Origin: Agathobaculum sp. NTUH-O15-33
GTDB lineage: Bacteria > Bacillota > Clostridia > Oscillospirales > Butyricicoccaceae
DNA: 64,000 nt
NCBI RefSeq assembly: GCF_033193315.1
Contig: NZ_CP136187.1
Location: forward strand, 1,240,001-1,304,000
Reading direction: 5' to 3'
Shown here: positions 58,749 to 64,000 of the stretch, piece after piece
Numbering within the stretch: the first letter of the stretch is position 1
How the letters are laid out: each line of letters opens with the position of its first letter
Notes under the pieces: generated by a model
Database searches by the model: none
The model's input: the letters and a program-made list of their open reading frames with translations, nothing else
Told to the model about the DNA's origin: nothing
Made by a program: the position numbers and the translations under genes

Positions 58749-60292
58749 CCAAGGTATTGATCGCGGACGACGACGCGTTGGTGCGGATGTTTCTAAAGCA
58801 GATGATCCCGTGGGAAGCGGACGGCTATCAGGTCGTCGGCGACGCGCGCGACGGGGAGGAGGCGCTCTCCCTGTTCGAGCAGTTTTCGCCCGATCTGGTG
58901 ATTGCCGACGTATCCATGCCGGTGATGAACGGCATCGACCTGCTGGGCCGCCTTAAGGAGCGCGGGTTTGACGGCGGCGTGATCATGCTCAGCTGTCACG
59001 ATGATTTTGAGTATGTCAAAACCGCGATGCGGCTTGGCGCGGACGAATATCTGCTGAAAAACCACTTGAGCCCGGACACGCTGCGCACCGCGCTCGCCGC
59101 CGTGGCGGAAAGCACGCAAAAGCGGCAAAACAAAGCGGGCAAGCAGGGCGAAATGGACGCGATACTGGAAAAGGGCCTGCGGCAGGCGCGGCGCGAAGCG
59201 CTCCAAAAGCTGCTGGCCATGGACCGGTGCCCGTTCGAGGAGCAGCTCGCCATGATCGAGGCCGCGCGCTTTTCCGGCTCCTACCGCCAGTGCGTGGCCG
59301 TGCAGGCGCGCCTTGCGCAGGCCGAGGCGGAGAAGGCGCCGCGCTTTTTCGAGCTGTGCCAGCAGGTGGCGGTGGGCAACCACGCGGACGCGGTGCCCGT
59401 GCGCAAAACGGCCTGCGTGTTTCTTATGGATATGACCGGCTACCCTTCCCGGAGCCGCCAGCAGGAGCTGGCCGATACGCTGTGCCACGTGATAGACAGC
59501 TACGCGTGGCAGTATTTGCAGCTCCGCGTGAGCTGCGGGGTCAGCTCGCTTTGCGACGGGGACGGCTCGATCGCGCGCGCCGTCCGTCAGGCCGACCGCG
59601 CGCTCTTGGCCGCGTTTTACCGCGAGGGCGTTTGGCGGTACGAGGATACGCGCGCCATGACGGACGGCTGCCCGCCCGAAGCGGAAAGGCTGGCCCGCGC
59701 GCTGCCGCGGCTGCTGGAAGCGGGCGGCGAGCCCGCGCTTAACGAGGCGGTGGAGCGCGCCGCCGAAGCGGTGAAAAAAGCGCGGGTGATGCCGGGCGCG
59801 GCGGTTGATTGGCTGCGCCGGTGCGACGCGGCGGCGGGGCTGGCGCGCCAGCAGGCGGCGTACGCGCAGATCGACAGCTTCGCGGCCCTGCGGCGCGCGC
59901 TGGACGAATACGCGGGCCTGTTGCGGCAAGGCGGCGGGGCGGCCCTGCCGGGCGAGGTCTCGCCCGCGGTTGCCGAGGCGGCGCGGTATTTGCAGCAGCA
60001 TTTCGCGCAGCCCGTCACCCTGTCCGAGGTCGCCGCGCGCGTTTCACTGTCGCCCAACTACCTCAGCGCGCGCTTTAAGCAGGAAATGGGCGCGGGCTTT
60101 GTCGAATACCTGACCGAGCTGCGCCTTGCGCAGGTGCGCGAATTGATGCGCAAAAACCGGTGGGACACGGTGAAGAGCATTGCGCGGCAGGCCGGGTTTA
60201 TCGATTACCAGCATTTTTGCAAGGTGTTCAAGCGCAAGACCGGGCAGAGCCCGAACGCCTACCGGAAAAAGCTGACCGGGCAGGACGAATAA
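58745..60292 (+). CDS. Response regulator with AraC-type output (YesN-like)
   Basis: A 515-residue regulator. The receiver domain (1-120) has acidic D9/D10, phospho-acceptor D55 (LVIADVSMP) and K105 (LLKNHL). A linker of about 270 residues, which differs among YesN proteins, leads to the AraC HTH pair (about 415-510, VTLSEVAARVSLSPNYLSAR then KSIARQAGFIDYQHFCKVFK). It would activate the downstream ABC operon. ATG 58745 overlaps the binding-protein stop (ATGA). It ends about 75 bases before a strong terminator. Confidence 0.94.
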   Translation: MTKVLIADDDALVRMFLKQMIPWEADGYQVVGDARDGEEALSLFEQFSPDLVIADVSMPVMNGIDLLGRLKERGFDGGVIMLSCHDDFEYVKTAMRLGADEYLLKNHLSPDTLRTALAAVAESTQKRQNKAGKQGEMDAILEKGLRQARREALQKLLAMDRCPFEEQLAMIEAARFSGSYRQCVAVQARLAQAEAEKAPRFFELCQQVAVGNHADAVPVRKTACVFLMDMTGYPSRSRQQELADTLCHVIDSYAWQYLQLRVSCGVSSLCDGDGSIARAVRQADRALLAAFYREGVWRYEDTRAMTDGCPPEAERLARALPRLLEAGGEPALNEAVERAAEAVKKARVMPGAAVDWLRRCDAAAGLARQQAAYAQIDSFAALRRALDEYAGLLRQGGGAALPGEVSPAVAEAARYLQQHFAQPVTLSEVAARVSLSPNYLSARFKQEMGAGFVEYLTELRLAQVRELMRKNRWDTVKSIARQAGFIDYQHFCKVFKRKTGQSPNAYRKKLTGQDE

Positions 60293-60367
60293 GGCCTATC
60301 CCATGGTCATCCTTCGTTTCGCTCGGGATGGCGCCGGAGAAAAGCGTAGAATAAGACAACAAATTAG

Positions 60368-60427
60368 AAAAACACACACCAAAACGTGGATGCGCATGGG
60401 CGCGCGGCGGGTGGTGTGTGTTTTTTT
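60368..60427 (+). terminator. Terminator of the two-component operon
   Basis: AAAAACACACACC (60368-60380) pairs with GGTGTGTGTTTTT (60413-60425) around a GC-rich loop, followed by more T. Confidence 0.88.
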
Positions 60428-60603
60428 ATGCCTCATCGCGGAAAAGTGCGTAAGGAATGACAGGCTTTTCGAGAATCCACCGGATTTTCGGCGCGCCCCC
60501 GCGGCCCTATAATAAGACCATAAAGAAGAGGCCGGTACCCAAAACCGCATGCAAACCAAACAAACCGGCCGCGTTCAAACGATAAGAAGGAGGGAGAAAT
60601 TTC
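60428..60603 (+). promoter_or_regulatory. Control region of the second sugar ABC operon
   Basis: TATAAT (60508-60513) has a 17-base GC-rich spacer and a poor -35 (TTTTCG, 60485-60490), consistent with activation by the YesN-like regulator. GAATCC-ACC-GGATTTTC, an imperfect palindrome, lies at 60473-60489, overlapping the -35 and may be a regulator site (inference). AAGGAGGGAG precedes the next start. Confidence 0.55.
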
Positions 60604-62124
60604 GTGAGCAATCAGCAGCCGTATGTGCTGGAAATGCGGAATATCGTCAAGATTTTCCCGGGCGTCCGTGCGCTGGACGGGGTAAACCTCAAGGTGCGGG
60701 CCGGTAAGGTGCACGTCATCTGCGGGGAGAACGGCGCGGGCAAGTCGACCCTGATGAAGGTGATCAACGGCAGCCACGACGCGGACGAGGGCGAGATGTT
60801 CTTCGAGGGCAAGCCCGTCGGCAAACACACCATTCAGGATACCATGAAAATGGGCATCGCGATGATCTATCAGGAGCTGAACCCGGTGCTTGAAATGACC
60901 ATCGCGGAAAACGTGTTCCTCGGCCGGGAACCCAAAAGCGGGCCGTTCGTGGATTTCGCGAAAATGATAAAGGACACGCAGGCGCTGCTCGACCGGCTCC
61001 AAATCCCGTACGACGCGCACCAGAAAATGCGGGAGCTGTCGATCGCCGGTCACCAGCTGATCGAAATCGCCAAGGCGATCTCGATGAACGCCAAGGTCAT
61101 CATCATGGACGAACCCTCGTCCGCCATCGCGGACGCCGAAATCGAGGTGCTGTTCGGGCAGATTTTCAGCCTTAAGGAGCAGGGCGTCGCCATTTTGTAC
61201 ATCACCCATAAGATGGACGAGATCTTCCGCATCGCGGACGATATCACCATCATCCGCGACGGACAGTGGATCGAATCCGGTCCCGCCACGGACTACGACG
61301 CGAACAAGCTCGTTTCCCGCATGGTCGGCCGCGAGATCACCAACGTGTTCCCCAAGGAGGACGACATCCCGATCGGCGACGTGGTGCTCGAAGTGAAAAA
61401 CCTGACGCAGGAAAAGCAGGACGGCGGAAGGTTTGAAAACATCAGCTTCACGCTCCGGCAGGGCGAAATTTTGGGGTTTTCCGGTCTGGTCGGCGCGGGC
61501 CGCAGCGAAGTGATGCGGGCGGTGTTCGGTCTCGACCCGTATACCTCGGGCGAAATCCTGATGGAGGGCAAGCCGGTCTCCATCCGCAACACGGCGGACG
61601 CGATCCGCGCGGGCATCGCCATGGTGTCGGAGGATCGAAAGGGCTACGGGCTGGTGCTCGGACGGAACATCCGCGACAACATTTCGCTCGTCACGCTGCG
61701 GGACTTTGTGAAAAACGGCCTGATCGACGACAAGGCGATCGTGAAGCGCGCCGGTGAAATGGTCGATATGCTGAATATCAAGATCGCAAACCTCGACGTG
61801 GCGGCCTCCACGCTTTCGGGCGGCAACCAGCAAAAGGTCGTTTTGGCCAAGTGGCTGATCGGCGACGTGAAGGTGATGATTTTGGACGAGCCGACGCGCG
61901 GCATCGACGTGGGCGCGAAAAGCGAAATTCACAAGCTGATGTGCCGGTTCGCGCGGCAGGGCATGGCGGTCATCATGATCTCCTCCGAGCTGCCCGAGGT
62001 GCTCGGCATGGCCGACCGCGTGGTCGTCATGCAGGAGGGACGGATAAACGGCGTTTTGGAACGCCGCGAGGCCACGCAGGAAAGCATTATGAAATTGGCA
62101 ACAAGGGGGAAGAACCGTGAATAA
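60604..62124 (+). CDS. Sugar ABC transporter ATPase, tandem-domain (second system)
   Basis: A 506-residue two-domain ABC ATPase of the CUT2 type. Walker A of domain 1 is GENGAGKST (about 40-48); domain 2 has GLVGAGRSE and LSGGNQQ. The N-terminal and C-terminal regions are close to the ATPase at 8937-10469, so the two are paralogues. GTG or ATG start: GTG at 60604 gives the aligned N-terminus, behind GAGGGAGAAA. It overlaps the permease by 8 bases. Confidence 0.95.
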   Translation: MSNQQPYVLEMRNIVKIFPGVRALDGVNLKVRAGKVHVICGENGAGKSTLMKVINGSHDADEGEMFFEGKPVGKHTIQDTMKMGIAMIYQELNPVLEMTIAENVFLGREPKSGPFVDFAKMIKDTQALLDRLQIPYDAHQKMRELSIAGHQLIEIAKAISMNAKVIIMDEPSSAIADAEIEVLFGQIFSLKEQGVAILYITHKMDEIFRIADDITIIRDGQWIESGPATDYDANKLVSRMVGREITNVFPKEDDIPIGDVVLEVKNLTQEKQDGGRFENISFTLRQGEILGFSGLVGAGRSEVMRAVFGLDPYTSGEILMEGKPVSIRNTADAIRAGIAMVSEDRKGYGLVLGRNIRDNISLVTLRDFVKNGLIDDKAIVKRAGEMVDMLNIKIANLDVAASTLSGGNQQKVVLAKWLIGDVKVMILDEPTRGIDVGAKSEIHKLMCRFARQGMAVIMISSELPEVLGMADRVVVMQEGRINGVLERREATQESIMKLATRGKNRE

Positions 62125-63106
62125 CACCAAGAAAAAGTTTAACTTCGGCGAGTTTTATGGCAAGTGGGGCACGCTGATGATCCTCGTGGTCATCGTGATC
62201 CTATCCGCCCTGTTCGTTCCGAACTTTGTCAAGCCGCGCAACATCTCGAACATCCTATTGCAAAACGCGGTCGTGGCCATGCTGGCCTTCGGCGCGACCT
62301 TTGTCATCATTTTAGGGCATATCAACGTCGCTTACGGCTCGGAGCTGGCCTTCATCGGCTGTATCGCGTGCCTGTCCATGAACAGCCTGCAAACCATGAT
62401 GCCGCCGGTCGCGGCGGCCGTTATCACCGTGCTCATCGCGATGCTGGTCGGTCTGGTGATCGGCGCGCTGAACGGTCTGGTGATCACCAAATTCGGCATC
62501 CCGGCGTTTATCATGACGCTCGCCGTCACAACCATCGCCCGCGGCGGCGCGCTGCTGCTGACGGACGGCACCCCGGTATCCGGCATGAACGATGCGTTCA
62601 ACTGGTTCGGTCAGGGCTTCATCGGGCCCATCCCGACCTCGGTCCTCATCATGGCCATCCTGTTTATCGTCACGTGGGTGCTGCTGAACAAGACCTGCTT
62701 CGGCCGCCACATCTACGCGGTCGGCGGCAATGAAAACGCGGCTATCGCGTCCGGCATCAAATCCAAGAACGTGGTCAAGCGCGCTTTTATCCTCGACGGC
62801 CTGATCACCGGCCTTGCGGCCGTGGTGTTCATGGCGCGGCAGGCTTCCGGCACCCCGGCGGGCGGCTTGCAGTACGAGTTTGACGCGATCACGGCGGTCG
62901 TCGTCGGCGGCACCTCGCTTTCGGGCGGCTCGGGCAACGTCGTCGGCACCATCATCGGCGCGGTCATCGTCGGCATCATCAACAACGTGCAGAACCTTCT
63001 GCATATCAACACCTACTGGCAGCAGGTCGTCAAGGGCCTTGTCATCCTCTTCGCCGTCATCATCGACGTGGTCACCAAGCAGGCCGCGGCCAAGGCGAAA
63101 AAGTAA
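62117..63106 (+). CDS. Sugar ABC transporter permease (second system)
   Basis: A 329-residue BPD_transp_2 permease with about ten helices. It is closely similar to 10450-11457 throughout, including ILGHINVAYGSELAFIGC and GGTSLSGGSGNVVGTIIGA. GTG 62117 overlaps the ATPase gene by 8 bases with GGGGAAG just before it. The sequence differs mainly in the periplasmic loops, which may reflect a different sugar. Confidence 0.95.
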   Translation: MNNTKKKFNFGEFYGKWGTLMILVVIVILSALFVPNFVKPRNISNILLQNAVVAMLAFGATFVIILGHINVAYGSELAFIGCIACLSMNSLQTMMPPVAAAVITVLIAMLVGLVIGALNGLVITKFGIPAFIMTLAVTTIARGGALLLTDGTPVSGMNDAFNWFGQGFIGPIPTSVLIMAILFIVTWVLLNKTCFGRHIYAVGGNENAAIASGIKSKNVVKRAFILDGLITGLAAVVFMARQASGTPAGGLQYEFDAITAVVVGGTSLSGGSGNVVGTIIGAVIVGIINNVQNLLHINTYWQQVVKGLVILFAVIIDVVTKQAAAKAKK

Positions 63107-63174
63107 GTTTTCTTAGTGGAAATGCGCCTTGGCGCACCAACATAACAAAAAAGAAGATACGGGAGGAACTGAAA

Positions 63175-64000
63175 ATGAAAAAGTACTTATCTCTGGCGCT
63201 GGCCGGTACCATGCTGCTCGGCGCGCTCGCGGGCTGCGGCGCGGGCGGCGGCTCGGACGAGGGAAGCGCGGCGGGCGATGTGTTCACCGTGGCCTACTGC
63301 AACTCCGGCGACTCGGACGTGTTCGACAAGCTCAAGAAGGATACCTTTAACGAACTCGTGGCGGGCGACGCGACGATCAAGGTCGTCAACTCCGAAGCCA
63401 ATATGGACCCCCAGAAGCAGCTCAACCAGATCGACGACGCGATCATGCAGGAGGTCGACGCGATCATCGCGGTGCCGATCGACTATTCCGGCATCACCCC
63501 GGGCGTTAAGGCCGCGAACGACGCGGGCATCCCCGTGATCTGCCTCGGCATTGAATCGGAGGGCGGCGATTACACCTTCGTCGGCTGCCAGAACCGCGAC
63601 GCGGGCGTGATGCAGGCCGAATACATGGCCGAGGTGCTGCCCGAAAACGCCAAGGTGCTCTACCTGTCCGGCACGCCCGGCCTGTACCACTCCGTGCAGC
63701 GGCACGACGGCTTCTACGAGACCATGGCCGAAAAGCGCCCCGACGTGGAGCTGATGGCCGAAATGACCGGCGAGTACACCCGCGACAAGGCGCAGAAGGT
63801 CGTGGAGGACTGGTGCCAGTCCTACCCCGAATTTGACGCGATCGTTTGCGCGAACGACCAGATGGCGCTTGGCTCCGTCGAAGCGCTGAAGGCCGCGGGC
63901 CGCCTCACCGGCGTGCTGGTGGCGGGCGTGGACGCGACCGACGAAGCCCTGCAAAAGATTAAGGAAGGCGAAATGGCCATTTCGATCCGCCAGTCCGCCC
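63175..64000 (+). CDS. Sugar-binding lipoprotein (second system), 5' part
   Basis: The first 275 codons are in the window; the stop lies beyond it. A signal peptide ends ALAGC (Cys about residue 21) and leads to a Gly-rich linker and a Peripla_BP_4 fold (VDAIIAVPIDYSGITPGVKA, CANDQMALGSVEALKAAG). It is paralogous to 11521-12519. GGGAGGAAC precedes ATG 63175. It completes the CUT2 importer with the two preceding genes; the sugar is unknown. Confidence 0.94.
   Translation, partial: MKKYLSLALAGTMLLGALAGCGAGGGSDEGSAAGDVFTVAYCNSGDSDVFDKLKKDTFNELVAGDATIKVVNSEANMDPQKQLNQIDDAIMQEVDAIIAVPIDYSGITPGVKAANDAGIPVICLGIESEGGDYTFVGCQNRDAGVMQAEYMAEVLPENAKVLYLSGTPGLYHSVQRHDGFYETMAEKRPDVELMAEMTGEYTRDKAQKVVEDWCQSYPEFDAIVCANDQMALGSVEALKAAGRLTGVLVAGVDATDEALQKIKEGEMAISIRQSA

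Overview
The window looks like chromosome of a high-GC, Gram-positive, strictly anaerobic Clostridia member, probably a gut Oscillospirales-type organism (inference). The evidence is strong AGGAGG-like ribosome sites, textbook TTGACA/17/TATAAT promoters, a PerR-rubrerythrin oxidative-stress pair, Cys-lipobox sugar-binding proteins, SLH and WG-repeat surface proteins, and several small clostridial families of unknown function.

Layout. 1-3.1 kb: end of a molybdenum hydroxylase operon (2Fe-2S subunit, Mo subunit, MocA-like cytidylyltransferase). 3.2-4.3 kb: PerR-like regulator and rubrerythrin. 4.3-7.3 kb: a 149-bp inverted-repeat element, a PLP aminotransferase, a 35-codon gene with its own promoter and terminator, and a DMT transporter. 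7.7-14.5 kb: AraC regulator followed by a CUT2-type sugar ABC transporter (ATPase, permease, lipoprotein) and IolE- and IolG-like enzymes, probably for inositol or a related polyol. 14.6-19.4 kb: mixed small genes, including an alpha/beta hydrolase, a sugar acetyltransferase, a frameshifted TIGR04076-type gene and an XRE regulator with a membrane tail. 19.4-20.3 kb: dense noncoding repeats. 20.3-24.9 kb: ribbon-helix-helix gene opposite a SLOG-HTH-SLOG protein, FAH hydrolase, TrxB, SmpB and tmRNA.

25.0-36.3 kb is a composite island beside tmRNA. A 2.4-kb AT-rich insert (D12 adenine methylase plus a ParB-like protein with a possible HEPN end) lies between two near-identical hairpins. It is followed by an ~8.8-kb element with surface-protein cargo, a CRESS-DNA-virus-like HUH/SF3 Rep, an FtsK-like ATPase, XRE regulators and a large serine recombinase at its far end. 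The string TTGCTCGCT occurs at both hairpins and in the recombinase 3' end, so it may be an attachment core. 36.4-43 kb holds prophage debris: a frameshifted DUF6291-like gene, two promoters sharing an operator, XRE genes, a phage-type protein with a structured leader, a hairpin array and a divergent cis-prenyltransferase. Cold-shock and DUF305 genes lie among these.

43-55.4 kb is ordinary accessory chromosome: two GGDEF proteins, flavin reductase, MarR with two palindromic operators, two MATE transporters, acetyltransferases and a VOC protein. 56-64 kb is a second sugar system: LytS/YesM-like kinase, an orphan sugar-binding lipoprotein and a YesN-like regulator in one overlapping operon, then a second CUT2 ABC transporter whose binding protein runs off the end. 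The two transporters are close paralogues, one under an AraC protein and one under a two-component system that probably senses sugar through the extra binding protein.

At least three separate inverted-repeat (MITE-like) families and one 216-bp tandem repeat are present. Three genes carry single-base frameshifts and a fourth may lack its true N-terminus for the same reason; two of the four shifts fall in GGGG runs, so some may be sequencing errors. I found no rRNA, no canonical tRNA and no CRISPR array.
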